38,537 nucleotides of DNA from JAIKWW01 sp052169645 (GCA_052169645.1 JBQNCA010000015.1:1-38537), one strand, 5' to 3'; numbered from the stretch's first letter, positions 16,215 to 25,221 are shown. Translations and numbers: made by a program. Notes: generated from the sequence alone by a model not told the origin.

Positions 16215-16636
16215 TTTTCCGTGACTCCTACCTCATAAATTCGTTCTTGCGGCGTTCTTCCATAGCTGATTTCTATAAATCGGCTTCCCTCGGGTATAAT
16301 ATCCGCAATCAAATCCGCCCATTCAACTACGCATACTCCGTCTCCGTAAAAATAATCCTCCACTCCGATATCGTACATTTCTTCGACGCTCCCTACTCTG
16401 TAGACATCAAAATGATAGAGAGGCAGTCTGCCGGAGCGATATTCTTTTACTATATTGAAGGTCGGACTTATGATATTTTCTTTTATACCGAGTCCCTCAG
16501 CTATGGCCTTTGTCAAAGCCGTCTTTCCCGTGCCCAAATCTCCTGCAAGACAGACTATATCCCCCGGAGCAAGCTCTCTCGCAAGAGCTTTGCCATATTT
16601 GCGTGTATCATCTTCATTCTTTATTCTAAGCTTCAT
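16211..16636 (-). CDS. tsaE: tRNA threonylcarbamoyladenosine ATPase subunit TsaE
   Basis: TsaE is the small ATPase that drives turnover of the TsaB-TsaD complex. The 141-aa chain has the Walker A motif GDLGTGKTALT, the switch region SPTFNIVKEY, and LYHFDVYRV with VVEWADLI, all typical of the family. It overlaps the next gene by 4 nt and follows the pepV-like gene by 27 nt, so it belongs to a capA-pepV-tsaE-tsaB/rimI-tsaD operon-like series. Confidence 0.96.
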   Translation of the reverse strand: MKLRIKNEDDTRKYGKALARELAPGDIVCLAGDLGTGKTALTKAIAEGLGIKENIISPTFNIVKEYRSGRLPLYHFDVYRVGSVEEMYDIGVEDYFYGDGVCVVEWADLIADIIPEGSRFIEISYGRTPQERIYEVGVTEK

Positions 16637-16663
16637 ATAGAGTTTTCCGTTTCTGCATCATGA

Positions 16664-18130
16664 TCAGCCTTTTTTTGAATCATTCGTTTCGGGATTTACC
16701 GCAAGCCGATACAGCGCTTCCGCATAAATCTTCGCCGTCTGAACAACTCTTTCCAGATTTACACATTCATTTTTTTGATGCATGATATCGGGGTCTCCCG
16801 GATATAATGCCCCGTAAGCTATGGCATTCTCCATCTCTCTTGCGTAAGTACCTCCGCCTATCACCAGAGGTTCCGTCTCATAATCTCCCGTCCGCTCTCT
16901 GTAAATTTCAAGGAGCTGCTTAACTACGGGATTATCAAGAGAATAATACAAGGATGGCTTATACTCATGCTTAACTATGCCTATATCATACTTGTCCAAA
17001 ACAGGCATCATTCCCTTATAAACATCCTGATCCGTGAGGCTTACAGGGCAACGAACATTCACCGTTATACTTGCCTTTTCTTCATTTATATCTGCAATAC
17101 CCACATTGAATATCAATTTGCCGGAAACCTCATCCTCAAGCTCACAGCCTATTTTTTCGCCGTGCAGACGAAAGCCTATATGTTCATTATAAAAAGCTGT
17201 AAATTCGTTTACCGCCTCACAATTAAAGCATAATGTACCGAGAAACGACATCATCACGGATATCGCATTTAATCCCTTCCACGGCACAGCCCCGTGAGCA
17301 GCTTTACCTTCACAGATAATTTCCAAACTTTTACCTCTGCGTACGGTTTTAAAGGAATAATGAGAATGAGCGCAGAAATCATCCACAGCCCTCTTTATTT
17401 CATCATATCCGCTTTCACAGTTTATAAGCGCCGAAGCACTGTCCGGAACCATATTGAAGGCTCTGCCTCCGCTCAACCTTTTCAGGCTTATTCCGCCCTT
17501 TTCTTTTTTCCCGAAACGGCGTGCAAGATCAAATACCAATATGCCCATTTCCCCGTGAACAATAGGAAATTCGGCGTCGGGAACTATTGCAAAATCAGGC
17601 ATTTCACAATGCTCTTTATAGTAAGACATCCCGTTGCTGCCGGTTTCTTCATCAAGACCGAGTATCATTCGTATGCGTTTTTTCGGCTCATATCCGCAAT
17701 CGTGCAAAGCCTTCATCGCATAAAAAGCGGATATGGTAGGACCCTTGTCATCAAGAGTTCCTCTGCCGTACATTACTCCGTCGATTATCTCCGCCTCAAA
17801 AGGATGATGATCCCAGCCGTCACCTTCAGGAACTACATCAAGGTGACAGAGTATACCCATAGTGCCTGCATCCGCATTTTCACCATAATCTATATGTCCT
17901 CCATATCCGTTGATATCCTCGGTCGAAAATCCCTCACGCTCGGCAAGCGCCGTCATATATCTGAACGCTTCCGCGACTCCCTCACCGAACGGAGCTCCCG
18001 GTCTCGGCTCGGACTGTACGCTACGACGCCTTACAAGTCCATACAGGTCGTTTATCATCTCCTCTTTTAATTCATCTATTCTTTTAATATAATCAGGCTT
18101 CTTTTTTCGCCCTTTCGTATTTTCCTGCAT
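16664..18130 (-). CDS. M20 family dipeptidase, PepV-like
   Basis: The 488-aa cytosolic metallopeptidase is predicted to cleave dipeptides with two zinc or manganese ions. M20 motifs are present: LCHLDVVPEGDGWDHHPF, MYGRGTLDDKGP (bridging Asp), GLDEETGSNG (catalytic Glu pair), VPDAEFP, and a C-terminal His in DPDIMHQKNE. The inserted lid domain typical of PepV accounts for its length against ~400 aa for other M20 enzymes. It starts 15 nt after the capA-like gene. With pepF and an NSS transporter in the window it supports a peptide-using lifestyle (inference). Confidence 0.92.
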   Translation of the reverse strand: MQENTKGRKKKPDYIKRIDELKEEMINDLYGLVRRRSVQSEPRPGAPFGEGVAEAFRYMTALAEREGFSTEDINGYGGHIDYGENADAGTMGILCHLDVVPEGDGWDHHPFEAEIIDGVMYGRGTLDDKGPTISAFYAMKALHDCGYEPKKRIRMILGLDEETGSNGMSYYKEHCEMPDFAIVPDAEFPIVHGEMGILVFDLARRFGKKEKGGISLKRLSGGRAFNMVPDSASALINCESGYDEIKRAVDDFCAHSHYSFKTVRRGKSLEIICEGKAAHGAVPWKGLNAISVMMSFLGTLCFNCEAVNEFTAFYNEHIGFRLHGEKIGCELEDEVSGKLIFNVGIADINEEKASITVNVRCPVSLTDQDVYKGMMPVLDKYDIGIVKHEYKPSLYYSLDNPVVKQLLEIYRERTGDYETEPLVIGGGTYAREMENAIAYGALYPGDPDIMHQKNECVNLERVVQTAKIYAEALYRLAVNPETNDSKKG

Positions 18131-18144
18131 CTCAATACACTTCC

Positions 18145-19416
18145 CTATTTGCCGGCAGTCTTCATATCCACGTCATATCCGTCCAGATATTCCTGCGCTA
18201 TTATGCCTCGTATGTCTTCCAATGCCTGATTTGCTCTGGATAAATGTCCCGACTGTGCCAGTGCCGGATTTGAGACCCTGTCTTCATCCAAAGGAACTAT
18301 AGCATATTTTGTGGCGGCACCGTATTTATCCACCCATACAGGTATAGCCGAAACAGTTTCTTTCAGTATCTGACCTTTTGCTTTATCAAAGCTGAGAGTC
18401 ACCTTACCCATTAAACCCTGCTCCGTATAACGGTTGTTAAGTGTTTCGGTTCGCTGATTGGAAATAAAATTTCCGAGAGAATAATAGACCGGCACTTTGC
18501 GTCCGTCGGCGGATGTAAGCATTTCTATGGACTGCAGCACATGAGGATGTGATGCAAATATAATATCAGCCCCCATATCGGCGGTATGCTGCGCCATGGC
18601 AATCTGCCTGTCGTTCGCAGCTCTCTGATATTCATTGCCCCAGTGATAATACACGATTATTACCTTCGCTCCGTCAGCCCTCGCTCCGTCCATGCTCTGC
18701 TTTATCTTCCCATAATCTTCGGATTCCAGCTCATGATAATTGAAAGAATTTATAAGCTCCGCCGATTCATCGGAAACAAAATTTCCGTTGATTGATACTC
18801 CGCCGCCTACTCCGGATGTTTCATAGGTATATGCTATAACACCTACTTTTACACCCTTTACGTCTACAACGGTATAATTTTTTTCACCGGTATATCTGCT
18901 TCCTGTAGTCTCAAGACCTTGGGAGCGCAAGATTTCTATAGTCCTCTGCATGCCGTTGAAACCTGTATCCATCATATGATTGTTTGCAGTGATGGCGACA
19001 TCAAAGCCCGCTCCTTTGACTGCCGCCGCTAAAGCATCCGGTGCATTGAACAGCGGATAACCTTGCGGAGTCCCTCCTTTAAAGGTGGTTTCCATATTGC
19101 ACATCGCTAAATCCGCAGATTCTATATATTTTCTGACAAAATCATAGTTATCGTTAAAATCATATTCGCCGGTCGATGCATTATATGCAGATTTTATATT
19201 CGGACTGTGAGCCATTACGTCTCCGGCACAAAGTACGGAAAATTCCACCAATTCCTGTTTTGACGGCTCATCTATTTGTCTCCTATGTTGCCGGGCATTA
19301 TCTATCGAATCGGGTCCTGTAACATTTTTCATAATAAATGCCATGCCTGCTACGGCAAACAGCAGCGCCGTTATGACCAAAATATTCCTTAAGCCTGAAT
19401 TTTTCCTTTTTCTCAC
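18145..19416 (-). CDS. CapA-like metallophosphatase-fold protein, membrane-anchored
   Basis: The 423-aa protein has an N-terminal basic stretch and one hydrophobic helix (about residues 11-30, LVITALLFAVAGMAFIM), with no lipobox, then an extracellular CapA/PGA_cap domain: SVLCAGDVMAHSPN, MCNMETTFKG, ITANNHMMDTG, YYHWGNEYQ and FASHPHVLQSIE, which carry the Asp/Asn/His metal-binding pattern of calcineurin-like phosphoesterases. CapA is required for poly-gamma-glutamate capsule in Bacillus, but no capB or capC is nearby, so a capsule role is not supported and the substrate is unknown. The start is GTG 19416 with AAGGAGG at 8-nt spacing. Confidence 0.88.
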   Translation of the reverse strand: MRKRKNSGLRNILVITALLFAVAGMAFIMKNVTGPDSIDNARQHRRQIDEPSKQELVEFSVLCAGDVMAHSPNIKSAYNASTGEYDFNDNYDFVRKYIESADLAMCNMETTFKGGTPQGYPLFNAPDALAAAVKGAGFDVAITANNHMMDTGFNGMQRTIEILRSQGLETTGSRYTGEKNYTVVDVKGVKVGVIAYTYETSGVGGGVSINGNFVSDESAELINSFNYHELESEDYGKIKQSMDGARADGAKVIIVYYHWGNEYQRAANDRQIAMAQHTADMGADIIFASHPHVLQSIEMLTSADGRKVPVYYSLGNFISNQRTETLNNRYTEQGLMGKVTLSFDKAKGQILKETVSAIPVWVDKYGAATKYAIVPLDEDRVSNPALAQSGHLSRANQALEDIRGIIAQEYLDGYDVDMKTAGK

Positions 19417-19540
19417 AAAAGTTCCCTCCTTAGTTACTGCAATTTATTTATGGTTGAGATACGCATAAACCGGACGGTTTCTTTACAATCTATAATTATG
19501 ATATCGCTTTTCAGTATACCACATAGCGCTCAAAATTAAA

Positions 19541-19580
19541 AAGCTCCCTGCGGGAGCCTTGCGGTTCTTGCAGGGAGCTT
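19541..19580 (-). terminator. Terminator after the NifU-like gene
   Basis: On the minus strand AAGCTCCCTGC (19580-19570) pairs with GCAGGGAGCTT (19551-19541), followed by TTTAATTTT. It starts 12 nt after the NifU-like stop. Confidence 0.9.
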
Positions 19581-19591
19581 CTGTTTCAAAA

Positions 19592-19816
19592 TCAATCCAC
19601 CGCTTCTATACCTTTTACTTCGGGTACCGATTCACGTATGATTCTATCTACTATACTCTGAAGTGTGAGCGTTGCACCGGGGCAGCCGTGGCATGCACCC
19701 TGCAGGCGAACTCTCACAATATTGTCGGGAGTAAGCTCTACAAAGCTTATATCGCCACCGTCTCTTTGTAAGAAAGGTTTTATCTCTTCTATACTTTTCT
19801 TGATAAGTTCTTCCAT
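19592..19816 (-). CDS. NifU-like Fe-S scaffold protein
   Basis: The 74-aa protein is the NifU C-terminal domain on its own, which carries nascent Fe-S clusters. The ligand pair is in GACHGCPGATLTLQS (CxxC), and FLQRDGGDISFVEL is the usual preceding strand. The promoter and the terminator make it a single-gene unit. The ATG at 19816 follows AAGGAGA. It likely helps mature the cluster proteins of this anaerobe, such as ferredoxin and QueE (inference). Confidence 0.94.
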   Translation of the reverse strand: MEELIKKSIEEIKPFLQRDGGDISFVELTPDNIVRVRLQGACHGCPGATLTLQSIVDRIIRESVPEVKGIEAVD

Positions 19817-19876
19817 TTATATATCTCCTTACTATTCGGATGATTTTCATCGCTGTCTGCTTTATCGTTGAGTTAT

Positions 19877-19905
19877 ATTATATTCAACAGCAGATTATAT
19901 TGCAA
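19877..19905 (-). promoter_or_regulatory. Promoter of the NifU-like gene
   Basis: TTGCAA (19905-19900), 17 nt, perfect TATAAT (19882-19877). Confidence 0.7.
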
Positions 19906-19930
19906 GCAGTGAATTAAATTATTCTTTAAA

Positions 19931-20047
19931 TCAAATTTTCCTCTGAACAAAGTCCTCGACTGTCCTTCTGACAGCAGCATCCGCAAGGCAGCGGTAATCA
20001 TAAGCAAGATGATTAAAATCACCACGACGGGATTCTGAATACAAATC
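19931..20047 (-). other. Open frame of 38 codons in frame after the gltX stop
   Basis: The gltX TAG (20050-20048) is followed in the same frame by 38 sense codons before TGA at 19933-19931. The sequence looks protein-like (DFNHLAYDYRCLADAAVRR, then TVEDFVQRKI) rather than random. A TTG at 20044 could start it, but no good ribosome-binding site fits. It may be a short coupled protein, the remains of a longer GltX tail, or chance. TAG is used as an ordinary stop elsewhere in the window, for example in guaA. Confidence 0.3.
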
Positions 20048-21706
20048 CTACATAAAGGCTTTTACTCTCGATGCGGTACGTTCTTCCCCGAGTATATTCT
20101 GAATTTCCCAAATATCCGGAGACTGCGTCCTTCCCGTGATTGCCAATCTTATTACAGTGCTTACATCGCCTACATGTCCTTTGTAAAGCTCAGGATTCTT
20201 CTTGAAATCCTTAGGCTTTGCGGCATATCCCAGCTCAACGGCAAGCATCCTGATCTTATCGAACCATTCGCTGCGGTCGTCAGAATGATTGTACCTTGCA
20301 AGATACCCCTCAAGAATAGGTTTTACATCCTCCTGCGGTACATTTTCAGGAAGCTTATCCTCTATAACAAAATACTCATCAAAGAAATATTTTATAAATT
20401 CAAATATCTGAGACGCATAGATTAAATCCTTACGAGGCTTGTCTCCGCTGCGTCCGATATCCAGAATTTTTATGATATACTCACGGTTTTCAGCAAATAT
20501 AGGATATAATTCCAATCTGTATTTTTCAGCCCAATCAGTCATAAAGTCGAATATTTCATCGGCAGGCAGCTTTACGAGTACGTCCTTGCACACATCATGA
20601 AGCTTTACCAAGTCGAACAACGCTCCGGAGCTGCTCATCTTTTCAGCGGAAAATTCAAATTCTTCGACATCGGCATCCGGATTTGCTATTCTCCATTCTT
20701 CAAAATTTGAATTCAGAACAGTCATAAGATATTCTCTCACAGCCTGAGGAAAATATCCGTCCTGACGATAATAATCCAAAGACAGCTCAGGATCTTTGCG
20801 CTTGGACAGCTTGCGTTTTTTCCCGCCCTCGTCCATCTTCATCAAATGTGCCGTATGACAATATATAGGAAGCTCCCAGCCCATCAATTCGAACAATTCC
20901 ACATGTATAGGCAGAGATGAAAGCCATTCTTCACCTCGTACCACATGTGTGGTTCTCATGAGATGATCGTCAACGACATGCGCAAAATGATAGGTTGGAA
21001 TGCCTGTAGCTTTCAGTATGACTATATCCATAGTATTTTCCGGCATGATCAATTCGCCTCTGACAGCATCATTAATGCTTACAGTTCTAACCTGATCGGG
21101 TGCGGCGTCGGCATCTCCCTTGGATTTAAGCCTGATTACATAAGGTGTACCGGCTTTAAGCTTTTCCTCTATTTCCTCGAAGCTGAGATTTCTGCATACA
21201 GCCCATTCTCCGTAAATTCCCGGATTTGCTTTGACAGCTTCCTGTTTTTTTCTGATTTCGGAAATTTCCTCCTCGGTCAGAAAGCACGGATATGCGGAAC
21301 CTGTCGCAACAAGCTGTTTGACATAGCTTTGATAGATTTCGGCTCTGCGGCTCTGATGATACGGCTTATATATGCCTTTATCACCATCGATGCCCGCACC
21401 TTCGTCAAATTTTATATTGAAATATTCCAAGACACCTATTATAGTTTCAACGGCACCCTCAACATAGCGCTTATCGTCGGTGTCCTCTATACGAAGATAA
21501 AAAACTCCGCCGCTTTTGTGAGCCAAGCGTTCATCTGCAAAAGCACTGAAAAGATTCCCCAGATGTATAAATCCCGTAGGACTCGGCGCAAGCCTTGTAA
21601 CCTTTGCCCCGTCAGGAAGCTTGCGCTTCGGATACATCGTCTCGAATACTTGTGTATCATTTTCCGTATTCGGAAAAAGCAGCTCTGCGAGTTTATTGTA
21701 ATCCAT
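20048..21706 (-). CDS. gltX: Glutamyl-tRNA synthetase
   Basis: GltX charges tRNA-Glu with glutamate. This 552-aa class I synthetase has the signature RLAPSPTGFIHLGNLFSAF (HIGH region, here HLGN) and the second signature RKLSKRKDPE (KMSKS region). YLRIEDTDDKRYVEGA and PTYHFAHVVDDHLM are also typical. It is about 60 aa longer than most bacterial GltX, with an N-terminal extension of ~35 residues, and the first signature differs from the usual HVGGAR, so it belongs to a divergent clade. ATG 21706 is 6 nt after AGGAGG; an adjacent upstream TTG is less likely. It follows the methyltransferase gene by 44 nt. Confidence 0.93.
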   Translation of the reverse strand: MDYNKLAELLFPNTENDTQVFETMYPKRKLPDGAKVTRLAPSPTGFIHLGNLFSAFADERLAHKSGGVFYLRIEDTDDKRYVEGAVETIIGVLEYFNIKFDEGAGIDGDKGIYKPYHQSRRAEIYQSYVKQLVATGSAYPCFLTEEEISEIRKKQEAVKANPGIYGEWAVCRNLSFEEIEEKLKAGTPYVIRLKSKGDADAAPDQVRTVSINDAVRGELIMPENTMDIVILKATGIPTYHFAHVVDDHLMRTTHVVRGEEWLSSLPIHVELFELMGWELPIYCHTAHLMKMDEGGKKRKLSKRKDPELSLDYYRQDGYFPQAVREYLMTVLNSNFEEWRIANPDADVEEFEFSAEKMSSSGALFDLVKLHDVCKDVLVKLPADEIFDFMTDWAEKYRLELYPIFAENREYIIKILDIGRSGDKPRKDLIYASQIFEFIKYFFDEYFVIEDKLPENVPQEDVKPILEGYLARYNHSDDRSEWFDKIRMLAVELGYAAKPKDFKKNPELYKGHVGDVSTVIRLAITGRTQSPDIWEIQNILGEERTASRVKAFM

Positions 21707-21750
21707 CAAAATCCTCCTATATATTTAAAATTCAAAACGGATTTTCTCCT

Positions 21751-22494
21751 TCAGGTTTTCCTGCCGTAAAGCTTCCGGATTTCGTCCGTATATTCACCGT
21801 CGGAATTATAAATTGCCAACGGATCCATAAATTTCAGTTCTTTGCCGCCGTTCTTTTTGCATGCCAGCAGCATTATATTAGGTTTTTTATCAATCCTCGG
21901 ACTGACAAAGCGAATCAATCGAGGCTCTATGAGCTGAGCTCTGCACGAGCACATTAAATCCGCAAGGCGGGAAGGCCTGTGAACCATGCACAGGCTACCT
22001 TTATCTTTCAGCAGATAAGCTGCCGCCGCCACAAAATCGTCCAACCCGGCAGTAGTTTCATGACGTGCCGCCGTTAATGCATTGTCCTTATTTAACTTGC
22101 TTGTACCTTTTGCACTGTACGGCGGATTGCAGACAACCATATCAAAGCTGCCGGCTTCAAAATTTTCGGCAATATCGAGCACATCACAATTTACCATAGC
22201 TATGCGGGCTCTAAGCGAATTTTCTTCAACATTACGGCATGCCAACTCATAAGCAGCCTTTTGCAGCTCGACCCCGACGATGCTGTCGGCATCCGTCAGA
22301 AAACTCAGGATCAAAGCAACTGCCCCGTTGTTAGTGCCTAAATCTGCAATGCTTTTGCATGAGACCGAGTCTTTGCTTCCGAACTCCGCCGCAAAACTTG
22401 CCAGCAGCACCGCATCCACACCGTAGCAAAACTGCTCGGTATCCTGTATAAGAGTTATATTGCCGAAGCCTGTATCATCCTTTCTCTCCGACAT
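21751..22494 (-). CDS. TrmN6-like tRNA (adenine-N6)-methyltransferase
   Basis: The 247-aa SAM-dependent methyltransferase has motif I ADLGTNNGAVAL, an acidic motif (IVGVELQKAAYELACRN) and the catalytic VVCNPPYSAKG, the NPPY signature of N6-adenine or related amino-group methylation. It matches the YabB/YfiC group that sits next to the tmk-holB-ricT cluster in Firmicutes; the E. coli member modifies A37 of tRNA-Val. It begins 3 nt after the ricT stop. The tRNA target here is inferred. Confidence 0.87.
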   Translation of the reverse strand: MSERKDDTGFGNITLIQDTEQFCYGVDAVLLASFAAEFGSKDSVSCKSIADLGTNNGAVALILSFLTDADSIVGVELQKAAYELACRNVEENSLRARIAMVNCDVLDIAENFEAGSFDMVVCNPPYSAKGTSKLNKDNALTAARHETTAGLDDFVAAAAYLLKDKGSLCMVHRPSRLADLMCSCRAQLIEPRLIRFVSPRIDKKPNIMLLACKKNGGKELKFMDPLAIYNSDGEYTDEIRKLYGRKT

Positions 22495-22497
22495 TTA

Positions 22498-23418
22498 TCA
22501 GTCTCCCAACAGGTTTCGCACCTCTTCCGGAAGATTTTCCCAATCATCCTCATCATGCTGCTTCCTGAGCTTCTTTCTTTTTTCCAATCTATGAATTTCA
22601 CTTTTCTTATATACATTAACATCACTGCCGAGTTTCTCCTCATCGGGAGCTTTTCTGTCCGGCTGAAGAACCATTCTCACACTTACTTTTTCTCTCATAA
22701 GATTGGTATCAACTACAACTGCCATGCCGTCAGGCGTCTTTACATGCTCGCCCACATCGGGCATACCTTTTCTCAGATACTGATAAGCTTCATTTTCATA
22801 CCTGAGGCAGCACATCAACCTGCCGCATACACCCGATATTTTAGTTGGATTCAGCGATAAGCCCTGCTGCTTCGCCATTTTTATGGAAACCGGATTGAAG
22901 TCCGACAGCCAAGTATGACAACACAAACCTTTGCCACAGGTTCCCACACCTCCGAACATCTTGGCTTCATCACGCACCCCTACCTGTCTCAGCTCTATGC
23001 GCATGCGGAACACTCCCGCCAAATCTTTTACAAGATCTCTGAAATCCACTCTGCCGTCCGCCGTAAAATAGAATATAACCTTTGAGTTGTCAAAGGTAAA
23101 CTCCACATCTATAAGCTTCATCTCCAGCTTTCTTGAATCGATTTTTTCCTGGCAGGTTTTAAGAACGCTTTCCTTGCGGCGCATATTGTCCTCGTGTTTT
23201 TTCAAATCGTTTTCGTCCGCAATCCTCATAACCTTTTTTAAAGGCTTAACCACGGATTTTTCGTTAACCTTACAAGGTTCTGCGGTTACAATGCCGAATT
23301 CCAGACCTCTTGCCGTCTCAACTATCACCTCGGAGCCTTCAGTCAGCTCCAACTCATCGGGATCAAAATAGTAAACCTTTCCTGCAGCTTTAAATCTTAC
23401 CCCCACTACTGTAATCAT
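22498..23418 (-). CDS. ricT: RicT (YaaT, PSP1 domain) regulatory iron-sulfur protein
   Basis: The 306-aa PSP1-domain protein begins MITVVGVRFKAAGKVYYFDP. In Bacillus RicT forms a complex with RicA and RicF that carries Fe-S clusters and stimulates RNase Y processing. The cysteine-rich core is visible at about residues 160-205: GTCGKGLCCHTW and GVCGRLMCCLRYE. A GTG 12 nt upstream is possible, but the ATG at 23418 matches the usual N-terminus and has AGGTGA at 8 nt. Partners RicA and RicF are not in the window. Name and function rest on family plus neighbours (tmk, holB). Confidence 0.93.
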   Translation of the reverse strand: MITVVGVRFKAAGKVYYFDPDELELTEGSEVIVETARGLEFGIVTAEPCKVNEKSVVKPLKKVMRIADENDLKKHEDNMRRKESVLKTCQEKIDSRKLEMKLIDVEFTFDNSKVIFYFTADGRVDFRDLVKDLAGVFRMRIELRQVGVRDEAKMFGGVGTCGKGLCCHTWLSDFNPVSIKMAKQQGLSLNPTKISGVCGRLMCCLRYENEAYQYLRKGMPDVGEHVKTPDGMAVVVDTNLMREKVSVRMVLQPDRKAPDEEKLGSDVNVYKKSEIHRLEKRKKLRKQHDEDDWENLPEEVRNLLGD

Positions 23419-23464
23419 ATATACGGTCACCTGTACCTTTCAATATCCTGAAGCTCAACGTTCT

Positions 23465-24379
23465 TTAAATATTTTCGCTGTGCAAGGATATCCTGCTCTG
23501 TATATCAAAAATCATATATTTTAAAGTATGCGCACCCGAAACATTGCCTGCCAAATCTCTGCGAGCCTGCTCTATAGAAGAAATTCCTCTCATAAAAAAA
23601 TCCGTATCACAGCCTGTCGCACAGTGCATTGCCGCTTCTTCTCCGGCAAAGTCTGCTGTAAGCACTCCCTGTGAATCATAGTTTGATATCATCATATTTC
23701 TGAAAAACAGCTCCGCTTCATTTGTAAAATCACGAAGCCTTGATTTATCCTTTGCAAAATAATTTATATCCTCCTGCATTTCAAAAAAAGGACTTCCTGC
23801 TACAATTTTATGCAGCAGCGCTTTTGTGTGAATCCCGTTTTCATCGGAAGCTTCCTCTTTATTTTTCCAAAGTCCGTCAGTACGAATTCTGAATATGCGG
23901 CATCTCGACCGTATAGTTTCCAATAAAGAATCAACATTTTCCGTCACCAAAAGTATATAAACACCTTCGGGCGGTTCCTCCAAAAGCTTGAGCATGGCAT
24001 TCTGAGCCCCTTCCTGCATCCTTGCAGTATTGCGCAATATAAGGAAAGTCGGTCTGCCGGTATAGGATTTCGACAGAACCGTATCTCTCATTTCTCTAAT
24101 CATATCGACCTTGATCGGTTTATCTGCATCGGCAGTTCCGAAGCTTTTCACCTCTTCACTGTTTCCACTCTCAATTTTTCGGCATGAAATGCATGCTCCG
24201 CAGGCATCCGTATCAAGTTTGTCCGTACATAATACCGCTTTTGCAAAGCTTTCGGCAAATTCCAAGGCTGTTTCCGACGGGCCTTCAAAGATACTGCACT
24301 GAGGAATATTTCCACTGCTGATAAGCTTTGCAAGCCGTACCTTCAAAAGCTCATTGCCGTTTATATCTGCAAATGCCAT
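23465..24379 (-). CDS. holB: DNA polymerase III subunit delta prime
   Basis: HolB is the clamp-loader stator that works with DnaX and HolA to load the sliding clamp. The 304-aa AAA+-fold protein has a degenerate P-loop (SIFEGPSETALEFAES), as usual for delta prime, the zinc module CGACISCRKIESG, the sensor region TFLILRNTARMQEGAQNA and LLEEPPEGVYILLVT. The frame opens two codons earlier, but an AGGA at 7-nt spacing favours the second ATG (24379). It sits between tmk and ricT, the conserved Firmicutes order. Confidence 0.93.
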   Translation of the reverse strand: MAFADINGNELLKVRLAKLISSGNIPQCSIFEGPSETALEFAESFAKAVLCTDKLDTDACGACISCRKIESGNSEEVKSFGTADADKPIKVDMIREMRDTVLSKSYTGRPTFLILRNTARMQEGAQNAMLKLLEEPPEGVYILLVTENVDSLLETIRSRCRIFRIRTDGLWKNKEEASDENGIHTKALLHKIVAGSPFFEMQEDINYFAKDKSRLRDFTNEAELFFRNMMISNYDSQGVLTADFAGEEAAMHCATGCDTDFFMRGISSIEQARRDLAGNVSGAHTLKYMIFDIQSRISLHSENI

Positions 24380-24401
24380 TGTCATTTCCTTTCACTGAAT
24401 A

Positions 24402-25034
24402 TCAATCAATATAGCCTTTCAATCTGAGCAGCGGCTCCAGAAGCTCGCGAATATCCTGTGCTACAGCTTCCACCGTTCTGCTTGCATCCACCACTGCTAT
24501 ACGATGAGGTTCAGCTTCCGCCAATGCAGTATAACCTTCAAGCACCTTTTTATGAAATGAAATCTTCTGCGCATCCATCCTGTCTTCATCGGAAATTTCT
24601 CTGCGACTCCTCATAAGTTCCGGATCTATTTTTAAAAGAACGGTAATATCCGGTACAATCCCGGATATTGCAGGTTCGTTCATTCTGCGTATCATATCGC
24701 CCATACCTCTGCCGCAGCCCTGATATGCTATGCTGGAATCCAAAAATCTGTCGCTTATAACGATTTTTCCCGCCTCAAGAGCAGGAATTATTTTTTCTCC
24801 CACATGCTGTGCTCTTGAAGCAGCATATAATAAAGCCTCCGTTATCGGAAGCATTTCGGAACATTCCTTATCCAAAATAATTTCACGTATTCTCTCGCCG
24901 ATATGAGTTCCTCCCGGTTCACGAGTCACTATAAAATCAAGCTCCGATTCCTTCAAATAATTTTCAATAAGCTTCAACTGAGTCGTTTTACCTGATGCAT
25001 CGGGACCCTCAAATGTTATGAATAATCCTCTCAC
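24402..25034 (-). CDS. tmk: Thymidylate kinase
   Basis: Tmk phosphorylates dTMP to dTDP. The 210-aa P-loop kinase has FEGPDASGKTTQ, the DR(Y/F) motif SDRFLDSSIAYQG and the LID segment SRREISDEDRMDAQ. The start is GTG at 25034, overlapping the stop of the 42-aa membrane gene in GTGA, so translation is coupled. It heads the tmk-holB-ricT-trmN-gltX series. Confidence 0.96.
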   Translation of the reverse strand: MRGLFITFEGPDASGKTTQLKLIENYLKESELDFIVTREPGGTHIGERIREIILDKECSEMLPITEALLYAASRAQHVGEKIIPALEAGKIVISDRFLDSSIAYQGCGRGMGDMIRRMNEPAISGIVPDITVLLKIDPELMRSRREISDEDRMDAQKISFHKKVLEGYTALAEAEPHRIAVVDASRTVEAVAQDIRELLEPLLRLKGYID

Positions 25035-25159
25035 TTCTTATCCTCACTCTTTCTTCTGTCTTCCAACGCATCGTCTATGATACTGCCTAAAAGCTTCAAG
25101 CCTAAATATATGAACGGCAGGGCAAGTGCTATTCCCAGCAGAATTTTAAAAAACATCAT
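25031..25159 (-). CDS. 42-aa single-pass membrane protein upstream of tmk
   Basis: I do not recognise this protein. It begins MMFFKILLGIALALPF, has one hydrophobic helix over residues 3-27 and a highly charged C-terminal tail (DDALEDRRKSEDKK), presumably cytosolic. AGAGG lies 7 nt before the ATG at 25159, a promoter stands 60 nt upstream, and the TGA overlaps the tmk GTG by 4 nt. These features make it a real gene rather than a chance frame. A membrane tether or a short upstream ORF that sets tmk translation are both possible. Confidence 0.72.
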   Translation of the reverse strand: MMFFKILLGIALALPFIYLGLKLLGSIIDDALEDRRKSEDKK

Positions 25160-25221
25160 GACATAACCTCTCTGTCAACAACTGTTTATTTCATCTGCAA
25201 ATCAAGCAGAATCAATATATT

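Noticed and set aside
17294..18070. 258-aa plus-strand open frame
   Set aside because: Antisense to the PepV-like dipeptidase, whose M20 motifs are intact.
20048..20050. TAG after gltX read as pyrrolysine
   Set aside because: TAG ends guaA and the 37-aa membrane gene in the same window, and no pyl genes are present.
20945..21769. 274-aa plus-strand open frame
   Set aside because: Shadow of gltX with no family-like motifs and no ribosome-binding site; the opposite strand has clear synthetase signatures.
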